From: Urophycis tenuis
Lineage: Eukaryota > Chordata > Actinopteri > Gadiformes > Phycidae
Direction of reading: 5' to 3'
Assembly: GCA_036785325.1 (NCBI GenBank)
Contig: JAXIVH010000014.1
Coordinates: 5,862,283-5,926,282, forward strand
DNA length: 64,000 bases
Part shown: piece after piece, positions 11,700-24,500 of the stretch
Layout: each line of letters opens with the position of its first letter
Numbering within the stretch: the first letter of the stretch is position 1
Notes under the pieces: generated by a model
Databases searched by the model: none
What the model was told of the DNA's origin: nothing
Seen by the model: the letters and a program-made list of their open reading frames with translations, nothing else
Translations under genes and position numbers: made by a program

Positions 11700-13928
11700 G
11701 GCTTACTTTGAATGTGTAGTTTTTTTTTTATATTTAAAGATAGCTACACATTTACTACTGCAATAATGTAGTGTTTTTATGTTTAAAATTAAATGTAAGT
11801 GGTAAATTTGATATGCAATCAGTTCAGCTTCAGTTCAGCAATGGTAAATTCCAAAAATCAGCGTTTAACTCAGTGTTGCAAAGTATTTCAGTCATCAATT
11901 AAATTCATGGCAATATCTAGCTCTTAAATCAAGGTCACGGTACTCCGCGTTGTGTTCTTTCTTTTTGGCGGGCAGCTGTGCGTAGAATGAATCCACATGG
12001 GAGACGCAGGTGTTTGCAAATGGTGGCTAGATGTAGTTTATTTTCCAGCACAGTGTATATGGTTGATAACGTACATTCATAGTTCTTAGTCAGTACATTT
12101 AATTGCTAGTGCATTCCAATAACTAATGCTAACACAGTTCAGTAACCCGTAGCTGCCAATTTAATCTAATTGCTAGCCATATTCTGCTGCCTTATATTTA
12201 CATTAATTTGTTCATAATTGCCTAGCCCAATAGCTCAATTTTAATTACTATATTTTTTCCTAAATATAATGTGCAGGCCTAAATCCCTGAAGTACAAAAA
12301 TATTTGAAACCCAAACTAAAACTACAAAAGACACACACATGTATTTAGAAGGTACAGCAAGGAAGACTGAAGCAACGTGCACTCACTGTGAACACAAACA
12401 GAAACAAGAGAGAGCACCTCAAGGAATTAACACATCAAAAAGAATAAACACCATCTTATGACTTACTTGTGTTTACTTGCTATGTGTACTATGCTGCCCT
12501 GTGGATGGGCTGAGCTACCCAGCAGATTGAGAGTTATGTTCTGACACAAGCCACTTTACACTGAGATAAGCCACTGATCTGAGTCTCAGCCGGCATCCCA
12601 TTGGCCCGTTTGCTGAATGGATGCGGCAAGACCACCGCGTGTGTGTGTGTGTATTCCAATGACAGAGTGTGTGTACGTGAGTCACATTAAGAAAGAGAGA
12701 GTGATATGGATCAATACATTTCATAACATAACCGCAACTGCCATTCGTGTATGCATGGAATGTCCAATACAGTATTGACGTGTTTATGTAATGATATATA
12801 TTTACACAAGAGGGCAGTAGAAAATACCATACTGTAATCATGCCTTTACCCTTTACTAGGGTTGAAGGTTAAGGTTCAAGTAAGGGCCAACGTATGTCGT
12901 TCAGTGGGATTGATGATATTTGAAAAAGCATTAGATTTTAGATTGGATGTAACTGAATTACATTTGTCAGTATTTTTTCCAAACCAGTGCTGTGGTTACA
13001 TTTGATTTATTTTCACTAGACCTACGGACACAAGCACACGCACGCAAGTAATCACGCACGCAAACACACCGCACAGCCTTTATGAGTACTGGCAATGTCA
13101 GACTTAGTTAGGGAGCAGAAGGTGTGTCCAAATCCTCCAGGCCCAGTGCTGATTAATGGCTACAGGGAATTAGAATTAGTGGTCAGGATATTCAGCCACT
13201 AGGCTCTCATTGATGCTGCCCCCACTGTCAACACACTCTCGGGGTTACTACGGCGACCGGCAGCCTGGCTCCACGTTAGATCAGGAAACTAGCGTGGGAC
13301 ACCAAGGATGTGAACTCTTCCTGGACAGAGGTAGGTGCAGTTCATCCTCTCAAGGCAGGGAGCCTTTTCTTCCCTTCTTTCGTTCCGCCCTCAACCCCGC
13401 TAATAATTATCGGGTGCTACATTTCCAACGCTATTGTATTGATAAAGCACGTCTATTTTACAGGGTTGCCATTGGCAACGCATAGTAGGCTCCAATGTCT
13501 AACCCATAGATGCTTATGGTAATCGGCTGCTATAGTTAATGTGATGTGACCAGGTGATATCTCTGTCTGTGTCTGTTCATGCCCATTACATACCATTGCA
13601 AGGCTGTGATGTGTGAACGTCGCCATAATATAGATTCTCACACGTTTTTGTGTCAATCGCTTGCAGTTTATCAACGGTCAACCACCAACACCCATGACCA
13701 TTATGCTGCATCCACAAGATATGGTTCAGGACTATCGGCCTAAGCTGCTTAGGAGAGGACCTTCAGAGACCTGCCAAGCCTACAACCCCCCATTCGCCCC
13801 CCCCCTACACGCCAATGCATAGAGCGGATAAACACTTCCACCACCCCCCACCCCCCACCCCAAGACTCAACCTCTATCCCCCCTGTAATCTGCTGCGAAT
13901 GAAAAGTAAGAACGGAATCTGAAACAAG
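11700..13928. other. Intergenic upstream of peripherin-like gene
   Basis: AT-rich DNA with no recognised gene. It includes a short (GT)n near 12640. The last few hundred bases before 13929 should hold the promoter and 5' UTR of the photoreceptor tetraspanin gene, but I identify no specific element with confidence. Confidence 0.45.
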
Positions 13929-16028
13929 ATGGCCGTTTTGAGGGTGAAGTTCACCAAGTTCAAGCGGGACAAGCTGGCCCAGGTGCTGTGGATCCTGAAC
14001 TGGGTCTCGGTGGTGACGGGGGTGATCCTCTTCAGCCTGGGGCTCTTCCTCAAGGTGGAGATCAACAAGCGCTGGGAGCTGATGGCCGAACAGGACGTCC
14101 ACCACGTTCCCAACATGCTGATCGCCGTGGGCCTGGTGGCCTGCGCCATCAACTTCCTGGGCGGGAAGATATGCTACGACTGCGTGGACAGCACAAAGTT
14201 CCTGCGCTGGAAGATCATCCTGCTGCCGTACATCATCTGCACCTTCTTCTTCACCTTCTCGGTGCTGGCGGGGGCGCTGCTGTGCTACGGCATGCGTGGC
14301 CAGCTGGAGGACGCCTTGGCCCTGGGGCTGACGCGGGCCATGAGGTTCTACAAGGACACCGACACGCCCGGCCGCTGCTTCCTCAAGCGCACCGTGGACC
14401 TGCTGCAGATAGAGTTCCAGTGCTGCGGCAACACGGGCTACAAGGACTGGTTCTACATCCAGTGGGTCAGCAACCGCTACCTGGACATGTCCCAGAAAGA
14501 GGTGGTGGAGTAAGTGTAACACAGCCGTACACAGGCCTTGTATGCTCTGCTTGGTAGGGAAGGAGCACACTGGTGCTGGGCTGAAATGACCCGAGAATCA
14601 CAGAAGAGAAGCGGGTCGTGGGTTTGTTCCACAGGAGGTTAAGGGTTCGGGAGCTGGTATGAGGGTTGCATGAGTGGTGGATATCAAGTCAATTATTGTT
14701 TAGCCCTGAACCAAAGGGACAGGTCTCAAAGGGCTCCACGGGCCCCCCATTATTATGACACCCTTATTAAGCCCTACAAATGGAGAGGATCCCCAGGGAT
14801 CCTCCCACAGTACAAGGGTGTCCAAGGGACCAACATATTCATGAAAATGGGTTTTTTTTATCAACCTGCCCTGTGGCATGTGTCTGTGTGCGGGTGTGCA
14901 TGTGTGCATGGGTGCGCGCTTGTGCATGTGCGTGTGTGCATGCATGTGTGTATGCGTGTGCGTGCAGTCGCCTGAGGAGTAACGTGGAGGGGAAGTACCT
15001 GGTGGACGGCGTCCCGTTCAGCTGCTGCAACACATACTCCCCGCGGCCCTGCATCCAGGACCAGATCACCAACGCCTCGGCCCACTACAACTACGAGCCC
15101 CAGACGGAGGAGCTCAACCTGTGGATGCGGGGCTGCCGCCAGGCCCTGCTCGCCTACTACACCCACATCATGCAGTCCATCGGCCTCACGGTTCTCATCA
15201 CCTGGCTGTTTGAGGTGAGTGCAGAGGTTAGAGGCCTAAAGTGGGTTAAAGAGGTTAAAGCCTTGGTACCTGCACTTTGCACTTTGAGTTTCTGTGATGA
15301 TCGTGATCAGCACAGACATTTTTTTTTAAGACAGACATTAAATAAATGTATTAAAGTGATTTATTTTACCTTTGAGATCATCAAATTAACAACTCATCGG
15401 GGACATTGTCATGACATCGTTTGTGTGCCGCTGACAAATCACTGACGTAATCTCACCTGTCATCTTGTGCCCAAGATATCGATCCATCATCATCTCTAAT
15501 CAGTCACTACCCCCAGTAGACTCTCGTACCGAATGTCTAACACACTTAGGCTGTATCATCATCATGGGTCCACTAGATCATATTACAGAGAACAAAGATA
15601 ATACATGACATCAAGATTGCAGTAGATGAACATTTTACTCATCGGAAAAGCATAAGCATCCATTGGCATTTGGGAAACCTTTTTCCCAAACTTATTTTTG
15701 TAAAATCAAATGATTGGTGTTGTTGTTTTTTCTCGGCATATTTGTCTAGCTGTCCGTGTTGACGGGGGTGCGCTACCTCCAAACCTCCCTTGAGAACGTG
15801 CTGAAGCAAGGCGACCCCAACTCCGAGTCGGAGGGCTGGCTACTGGAGAACAGCTTCGCCGAGACGGCTCGGTCCAACCTCAACATCATCAAGAACCTGG
15901 GCAAATGCAACCAGATAGACACGGCCGACAACGGGGACCCCAACCTTAACGTCCCCTGCTCCACGGCCTCCACGGCACACTACGGCCCCGACAGCATGCC
16001 GCAGAAGGAAGCGGCCAAGGGCAGCTGA
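13929..16028 (+). CDS. prph2l: Peripherin-2-like photoreceptor tetraspanin
   Basis: Three exons: 13929-14509, 14968-15214, 15750-16028; 368 aa. Tetraspanin of the peripherin/ROM1 family, which shapes the rims of photoreceptor outer-segment discs. Four hydrophobic segments are visible (about residues 19-43, 62-80, 100-122, 256-282). The large second extracellular loop carries the family Cys set: CCG at 165-166, FSCC at 213-214, PRPC at 222. There is an N-glycosylation sequon at N229. Introns fall where they do in PRPH2 (after the KEV-D codon and after LFE). The N-terminus (MAVLRVKFTK) and C-terminus (LLENSFAETA) resemble the chicken CRDS2/Xenopus rds35-type paralogue, as I remember it, more than PRPH2 itself, so I call it peripherin-2-like; prph2a/b is the alternative. 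Start ATG: aagATGg in good context, no in-frame alternative upstream. It converges with ubr1. Confidence 0.93.
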
Positions 16029-16757
16029 ACATGGACCCCCTGTTTACCGTGGCCCGGTGCTCAGAGACCCCGGGCTGCAGAACTCCTCCACGGCCAGCAG
16101 TTCGTTTGTTGTACTGTGTGCTGCACATGTTCTCTCTGCCCCCTCCCCTTTTACATCGTGGAATTTGATATTAATAGGAAAGTAGGTTATGGCTTTACAT
16201 CAGGGTGTTGGGTTGTATGCCTTATCGGCCTTTTAGTTGAAGGTAGCAGGCGGGATTTAAGATTTATATTGTTAATTAGGCCTACTTCTTTTTTTTAATT
16301 GTACGATTCTCTCCTGTACTGTAACTCCTTAAAAGACATCTCATGGCCTACAGAACATACGTGTCTCAAAAGCTGTCTTTGACAGCAAATCTACACTGAC
16401 GCTGAAATGTAGTTGAATTGTTTTATTTGCCTGTACAAGGCGTGTTAGTGAGTGCTGGTTGTGTTTTCCATAATGTAGGAGTTTGGTAATACCTACCTTA
16501 ACCGTGACAACTGAGTAATGTCTACATCAGTTTTGGATTATGACAGCCACAGCAAATAGCTGAGTGTGTTACTCGTTTTACGTAAACATTATCCAGCAAA
16601 TGAAGATTAGATACATATTTTATGAGCATCAAAATTGCCTTTAGGACATTCTGCCTTAAAACTATGATGAACTGCAGAGAAATACTGAAAAGAAAATGAG
16701 GCAATTGAAAATGATGGATCCAAAAGGTGGCTATAAATTCTGCTCTGGCACTTAACA

Positions 16758-16834
16758 AATAAAACTGAGATATTTAAATATTTTATAGCACCCCATAAGT
16801 GTTGGTAATGAACTGTTAATTCTGCTGTAATAAA
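16758..16834 (+). terminator. Candidate poly(A) signals of prph2l
   Basis: AATAAA occurs at 16758-16763 and again at 16829-16834, 730-800 bases past the stop codon on the gene's strand. Either could end the mRNA. This is a motif match only. Confidence 0.4.
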
Positions 16835-16839
16835 TCCTT

Positions 16840-18670
16840 TACAAATTAGCGTCTGTCTGCTGCTGAATGTGATCACCGCCTTTTCATGCTTAGGTAGAAA
16901 GGGGCCTTTTTTAACGGCACTCCTCTTCCGAATGGTTCAGTGCGTCAGTTCTAAAAATGGAAAGCTTTGATTGCTTTGATACTGCTAAACAACTGAAACA
17001 AGGGGAGGAGTGCGATGGCACAAAGGGATGTGGACGGAGAACACCTCCCATTTCCCCATCACGGCTGAAAACTAATGTGGTGTATGCAGTCTGGTAGTGT
17101 CATAAATCAGACTTTAGATTAATATCCAAAGTCTGTTGGCAGAGGAGGTACAAAAAAAAAAAAAAACAGGAAACGAGGCCCAACTCCGCCCCTCATTGTT
17201 TCTGGTCTCCCCCAGAATTTACGATTAAACATCCGAGATTAGCAGTAGGGTTATGAATTTATATTATCCACGTTTTTAAGACCCATTTTGTATTTTTCTT
17301 GTATTGATTTTTGCTAATGTAAAACCAAGAAATATGAATATGAATATCTATAAATGTCCTCAGGCAGACTCGGAGCAATGACTCTCTACGCACAAACCGT
17401 TTGTAGTCTACGATCTTTATTTCAACAGGCTTGTAATGATATAGTTTAACTCCAATATGCACAAGTTTTAGTTTTCCCTAAAAGCGATGAACAATCGTGA
17501 ACATTTTTTTTCTTCAATTAAATGTACATAGTCATCTTAAATAGTGTCCCTAAATGTGCACAGAATAACCGGGATAGTCTGATACAGGTAAGGTGTGACA
17601 CTTTATTACTGAGATAGAGTGCGTTCAGAAAGTATTCTGTAACATAAAGTGGGAAAAAATGAAGGGGTCTAAATACTTTCTGAATGCACTGCATGTGCCC
17701 TCATACTCCAACAAAGCTCAGTCTAAATTTGTATACGTAGTTTTCGTATGGGTGGGCCTAACTGGGTATTTCCATGATCCGATAACTTCTCTGTAGGCAG
17801 CATGATAAATATAAAGACCGCTGCTACCTGGAAAAAAAAAAAAGGAAAGTTATGCCAAAAGACATTACAACAACAACTTGCACCATTCTCAACAGTAAGC
17901 TACATCAGATTTATGAACACAAGTATTCATCAATAAATGTTCCAAAAAAAAAATTACATATATGAAGAGATATACACGTAGTTATTATAAAGAAGCCATG
18001 TGTCATTTTATTATTATTCTTGTATCCAAACATAGCGTGAACCCAAACAATCCCGTCGTGGGAATGTCCTGTGAACTCGTCTTCCTGTGTCATCAAGCAA
18101 CCAATTTCTGTAAAACTTCCAATTAAACAAAGAGGAAGGAAAAAAAAAAAGACCAAACCAAAGAAAGAAGGCAGGAACAGCATTCACAGCATTACCTGGG
18201 GAGGCACTTGACACACAAAGTGATGATGCAAACGATACATTGTGTACGGGGGTCATGTCTTAAGTGGACTACCGCTCTGTGGAGGGAGAGACGCAGAAAA
18301 ACAAAAAAAAAAACAAGGCAGCTTATTTGCCTAACCTTCCCCCCCCCCCCCCCCACTCACTCACTCACTCACTCAGGCCAGGCCAGACTTTAAGATTGCA
18401 TCTGGTCATCCCTAAAAAAAAAAGACAGGTGGGGGGGGTAGAGGGGTTCAATAGAGGCCCTCAGCCACACCGAGACCCTTGTGTTGCACCCCAATAAAGA
18501 GGAGGTAAGCTCTACACACGTGTCTGTGTGTGAGTGTGTGTGTGTGCGTGCGTGTGTGAGAGCGTGCATATGCCCGTGTGTGCTTATATTCAGATGTTTC
18601 TGAATGGAGGGGGGGGGGTGGAGCCAGATCAGCCCCGATGGAGCCAGGTTAGTCGCCTCCTCTCGTCCCA
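16840..18670. other. Convergent 3' flank of prph2l and ubr1
   Basis: No coding exon seen. It should contain the 3' UTR of ubr1 (minus strand, stop at 18673-18671); AATAAA on that strand lies at 18012-18007. It also holds a tiny Tc1-like remnant (listed), a poly-C run at about 18342-18356 followed by (ACTC)n to about 18376, and a GT-rich patch near 18520-18560. Confidence 0.5.
17618..17690. mobile_element. Minimal Tc1/mariner-like remnant
   Basis: Both ends of a Tc1-like element face each other within 73 bp: agtgcgttcagaaagtatt on the left and the reverse complement of aaatactttctgaatgcact on the right. The right-end sequence continues as agacccctt, as in the common fish Tc1 inverted repeat. 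The interior is gone. Confidence 0.7.
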
Positions 18671-21508
18671 TCACAGCATCTGCCAATCCAGGGTGAACAT
18701 GACGTTATCCACCTCCAGGCTGCGGGCGGTCTCCTCCAGGATGCAGTGCTGCCGCCACAGCTGGTGCAGCTTCTTGTAGCGCTCGGGGCAAAGGTGCAGC
18801 GGGTTGCCCCTCCTGTGGGACGGAGGTAATTGAAAGGTAATTGAAAATGTAATTGAAAATGTAATTGCAGAGTAACAGTGTTTTGACACAGCAAAGGGGC
18901 AGTTGATGGGATTCAGTTCGGGGCAAAGGTGCAGCGGGTTGCCCCTCCTCTGGGACGGGTTGGGGGGGGCATGCACAGAGAGCATCAGCACAATGACCAA
19001 GGGGGCCCGGGGGATAAAGTGGCCACGCCGCCAGAGCCAGCAGCCCTCAGGACTACAGACCAGTGGCTCTGACGTCCCATATCATGAAGACCCTTGAGAG
19101 GCTTGCCCTGGAGCAGCTAAGGCCTATGGCCAGACCCTTCTCTGACCAGCTACAGTTCGCCTACCAGCCCCGCCTGGGAGTCGAGGACGGCATCATCTAC
19201 CTGCTGAACAAAGTCTATTCTCATCTGGACAAGCCGGCGAGCACTGTGAGAGTCATGTTCTTTGACTTCTCCAGTGCTTTCAACACCTTACGACCGGGTC
19301 TACTAGGTGAGAAGATGGCTGTGATGCAGGTGGAGGCCGCCTTGGTGTCCTGCATTGTTGACTACCTGATGGGCAGACCAGTTTGTACGCCTACAGAACT
19401 GTGTATCTGACAGGGTGGTCAGCAACATTGGGGCCCCACAGGGGACGGTCCTCTCTCCCTTCCTCTTCACCCTCTACATCTCAGACTTCAACTATTGCAC
19501 TGAGTCCTGCCACCTTCAGAAGTTTTCTGATGACTCTGCAATAGTTGGATGTATTGCAGAGGGCGATGAGGGTGAATATGGGCAACTTTGTCTCTTGGTG
19601 TGAGCTGAACCATCTGCAGCTCAATGGAACAAAGACAAAGGAGCTCATAGTAGATCTAAGGAGGACAAAAACACAGGTGTGCCCTGTGTTCATCCAAGGG
19701 GTTCCTGTCGACACTGTTGAGGAGTACAAGTACCTGGGGGTGTACTTCAGCAACAAGTTGGACTGGACCAGGAACACAGAGGCTATCTAAAAGAAGGGCC
19801 AAAGCCAACTCTTTTTCTTGAGGAGGCTAAGGTCCTTCAACATCTGCAGGACAGTGCTGAGGATGTTCTATGAGTCTGTTGTTGCCAGCGTGATCTTCTT
19901 CACTGTCACATGCTGGGGCAGTGGGATGAGGGTCGCGGGGCCATCAAGAGGGCCGGTGAAGTAGTGGGGGATGAGCTGGACACACTAACAACTGTGGCTG
20001 GAGGGAGGATGTTGTCCAGACTACGGTCTATCTTGGACAATTCCTCTCACCCCCTCTTTTCAAAACTGGCCCAGCGGAGGAGTACCGTGTATGCTATTTA
20101 CTTCTATAGTGTATGCCTAGATGTATGTATATTTTTGTGTATTTATGTACAGTGCAGGCCAGACCAGTTAATTTCTGCATTGAACTCCATTATAATCAAC
20201 TTCATGAAATAATGATCTTGAATGCTCGATGATCATTATGAGTGCACAGAAATCAGTCAAGATATGCTCAACAACTATGGGAACATTTTAGTGTTCAGTG
20301 AAAACCATTTCCAATTTCTAATTAAAAAGTTATTGAGAGAATCCCAAGTGTGCAAAATTCTGTGTGAACACAATAAAAGTTGGCAGTTTTAAAGAGCCTA
20401 AAATATAAACTGCAATGCTTTTTTTACTCTTTCATGGTTTAGCACACACAAGTAAATGTGATCATAATACAATGCTTTGTTTTAGAAAACGTTTACATTT
20501 TTAGAATTTTTAAAGAATTTAACTTCTGTAATGATGGCTGCATATTGCACACTTGGTATTCATTCTCTAAAATCACCTTGAATTAGACAATCAAAGCCAA
20601 CAACTCTCAAATCCATCCCATATGTGTCCAGCACATCTTGACTTATTTTTTTACACTAATAATGACTGTAGAGCATTCCAGGTGATTATTTCATGAAGCT
20701 GAACTGGTGTGTTCAAACTTTTGGCCTGTACTGTATATTGTTACATATGTTTATATTAGATATTTATATTTCTATAGGGCACTGTTCAGCACTGTTCTTC
20801 ACTGCCTTTTCTTTTCCCGGTAACAAATGCAATTTCCCTCAGGGATGATTAAAGTATTCTGTCTGTCTGTCTGTTTCGGGTGTAGGGGAGAATGTGTGCG
20901 CAAAGTCCACATATTCAATGCAATCTATTGGTCAACACGTGGGAATATATCGGTGTCTTACCGAAGGTGGGGGTCTGTTTCCCCGTAGTCATCGAGGTAA
21001 GGGGCTGGATAAGTGCTTCCCCGCGTCTTGCTGGCCTTCAGCACAATCTCACATTCTCTGATGCTGTCCACAGAAAGCAACACACACACAAACACACACA
21101 CACACACACACATTATAACCTATGGCTTGACTTGATTTTGTGAAATAGAAGCAATACAAATTGTACTGTAAATTTTACAACATGTTTATAAGGTCGTCCA
21201 TTGGGATGAATTGGGGTTGGGGAGTCTAAAGTCAAAGCCACTGGGGCGGGACAATTGGCCGACGCCCACACCCACCTGAGGAACACGCCGACGCCGGCGC
21301 CGCACGTAGCGGCGTGGGCGGTGCACGCGCCCACGTCCTCGCCCTCCAGCTGGCTCTGGCAGCAGGTGCTCTGGGAGCACAGCATGGCGCCGCACACCAG
21401 ACACAGGGTGGGGTGCTTCCGCTCACCGTCGTTGGATTTGGGACACCTTGACAATGGGTGGGTGGGTGGGGGGGGGTTCAAAAACATGAGCAGAGCGATG
21501 AGTGTGTC

Positions 21509-21597
<89 letters not shown>

Positions 21598-24500
21598 TAG
21601 AGGATGGATACCCAACCCGAGCCCGACAGGACCCGACGGGCCGGGTCGGGTTCGGACAGATATTTAAAAATTATGCTCGGGTTCGGGTCGGGCTCGGTCA
21701 CATCTGCGCGATTTGACATTTTTAATTTACACGCGCATGTTGCGCTCATCTGTTTGTTGACATTTCCAAATGCCTTGCAGTTGCTTAATAAAGGCGGGCT
21801 TTCATAAACACAGACGTAAATGTGTCATTAGTATGAAAAAAACAGACTTTAACTGTGTTGGGTTCGGACATGAAAAGCTTGATGCCTGTCGGGCTCGGGT
21901 CGGGTTCGGTTACTGTTCTGTCGGGACGCGGGCCGGGCTCGGACAGTAAATTCCGTCCCGATCCGCACTCTAGTGTGTGAGTGTGGGTGTGGGGAGGCTC
22001 ACTTGAAATGACTTGCTTGATTGAGGAGGGAGCTGTAATCTGCGGGAAGTTCGATCAGGTTGTTCCTTCTCCTGGGATACCTGGGGAGGGTTGGCAACTC
22101 ACAGTGACTTGGAAGGCCCCCGAACTCAACGCAATTTCGAGAAGCATCGGACCGTTACAAAAACACACACACATAGTGCCCCGGAAGCCAGGCAACACCA
22201 AAGAGATTGACTCGTGTACCTGACTGTTTGGATTTCCCCCTTTAGTGCTTTGGTTACAGCTGGGTCTTGGCACCACCTGAAAAAAGATAAAGTTTACAAT
22301 AAAACGGAAGACATGACATGACAATGACCATGACAATGAACACTAGGCTGGTTTGTCAGGTGGCAGGCACACTAAATCATGAGTCCATGTTGACACGCGA
22401 ACGAAAAGCGTTTGGTGCTACCTCTGCAGCAGCGGCCTCACTGACTCCCTGTGGTCCCAGAAGAGCTGGAATATGTTGGGGGGTAAAGCCAGATAACTGC
22501 ACAGCGCCTCTGTGTGTCCTGCAGAGGTAACTGCAACATCAAGAGTACATTCATAAATACCTAAGGTGTACAAAATGGGAATGCTTCAAATGACAAAACT
22601 ATGGCTTTTGCGGGTGCCCATTAACAAACCACTTCTGCTTTTCGACACAAAGAGCTAAAAATGTCATATCATTTACATTGCTGAGTTTTTGTATGAAGAA
22701 AACACCAGCTAGAGCGTTGGCTTTGCCACTGCAAATGACATGAGTCTAACGGACAATGCAGTTTAACATTCCCCCTGCACGTCTCAAGTCTTATTCATGA
22801 TTCTCATATCGTTCGGAGTCACCTGCAGTGGTGGAAACCTCCACCGGGGGGGGCACTCCTGTAAGGCCATTGAAGAAGAGGGCGGCGCAGCGCAGGAAAG
22901 GCGTGATGGCCGTCCTCACTCGTTCGGCCACGGCGCCGCCGGACACCTCCGGGGTGAGCCTGCGGACAGCCGCACGTCCATGGGTCAACAGTACAATGCA
23001 CACCGTACCCTAAAGCTCAACTCGAGACAAACCCCGGGAACAGAGAGGACGTCTTGCTATCAATGCCAGCAGTAGCACTGGAGAGTTCTCATAACAGACG
23101 CCCGTAACTGTGGTCAAACTACGTGGGTGAGTTCAGAGAGAAGGAAACACTTGTTGGAGCAATTCTATCAGGCCACATGTTCCTCATAGAAGAAGGTTCC
23201 TAATTTTGGTCAAAACCACAAATATATATATATATATATATATAATATAGTTCATAGTTTCATATGGCCTTTCGAGAGTGACTTCTGAACTCATCATCTA
23301 GTACATCATTCTGTACATAATTGCACACCTCACCTTGTATATATATATTTTTTTTTTTTGGTATTATTATTATTTTTTTTATATATATATATTCTTTATC
23401 TTGCACTAAAATTATTTTTATTTTTATTCTTATTTTTATTTATACCTTTTTTTAAATATATCTTTTATACATACAGCTTTTTTTTACATTGCATTTCATT
23501 CTTAAATTCTTTCTATTGCAATGCTGCTGCTACGCCGTAATTTCCCAGCTTGGGATCAATAAAGTATTTCTATTCTATTCTTCCTGATGGCTACGGACAG
23601 CCATCAGGAGGGTTGCCCTCTTACCCTGTGGTGAGCTGGGACACGGTGCTGTAGAGCTCGGCTGCTGCCCTGGCCTCCTCTCCTTCCTCCCCGGTCGCCA
23701 ACACAGGGAAGTCTGCACACAGAGGGGGAGCGGACAGCACCGGAGCTTGTTTTACTACTCTCAGGGGGGGGGGGGGGGGGGGAGTAACCGATGCACCACG
23801 GTCACGAGGCCTCGTTGTACTGGCTGACTGTGATTAGCGTACCCGAGGTGAGCAGCACCTGCACCAGGTGGGCCATGGTGACCAGGTGCAGGATGTAGAG
23901 GTGGTTGTAGGCGGAGCTGACGGCGGACGGCTGCAGCTCTACCGCCTCCTCGTGGTAGAGGGCCGGGATGGACAGCACCATGCCCACCTGGTGACAACAA
24001 CAACACCACTAAATAATGGAAAAACAAACCCTCGGCACGGCATGTATAGACATGGCAAGGCATTAGTTGAAATCAAGAAGAGTGTGTGAGCAAACGTGAC
24101 GGGACACCCACCAGAAGATGGAAGAAGTCCACCTCCAGAATAGAGGGGGTGTTCTCTCTGCTGATGGTCGGTAAGAGGACTGGAGACGGGGGGAGAGACA
24201 TCTGGTTAACTCAACAGATAACCCAAACAGTGAGGACAGCGCGTCTCATCGCATGTCAGCCTGTGTACCTGCGAGCATGTCTGTAAAGTGCGTCTGGATC
24301 ACAGCCTGGGAGGACTTCAGTCTCTGGGCTGCGGAGAACTGGATAACTGCATTCAGACCCACCAGCTGAAAGAGGGTTGGAAGTCATATTCTCACAGTGT
24401 CGTTATCTCAACAGCAGTTTTTATATATAGAGATGGAAACACTCCATTGGCTAACCTGTCTGTTCTGTAAAGATCCAAACAGTGGCTTGTCTTCTTCCTG

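Noticed and set aside
13749..14570. 273-aa minus-strand open frame and 189-aa plus-strand frame
   Set aside because: Shadows of the GC-rich prph2l exon 1, whose own frame matches the tetraspanin family and has correct splice junctions.
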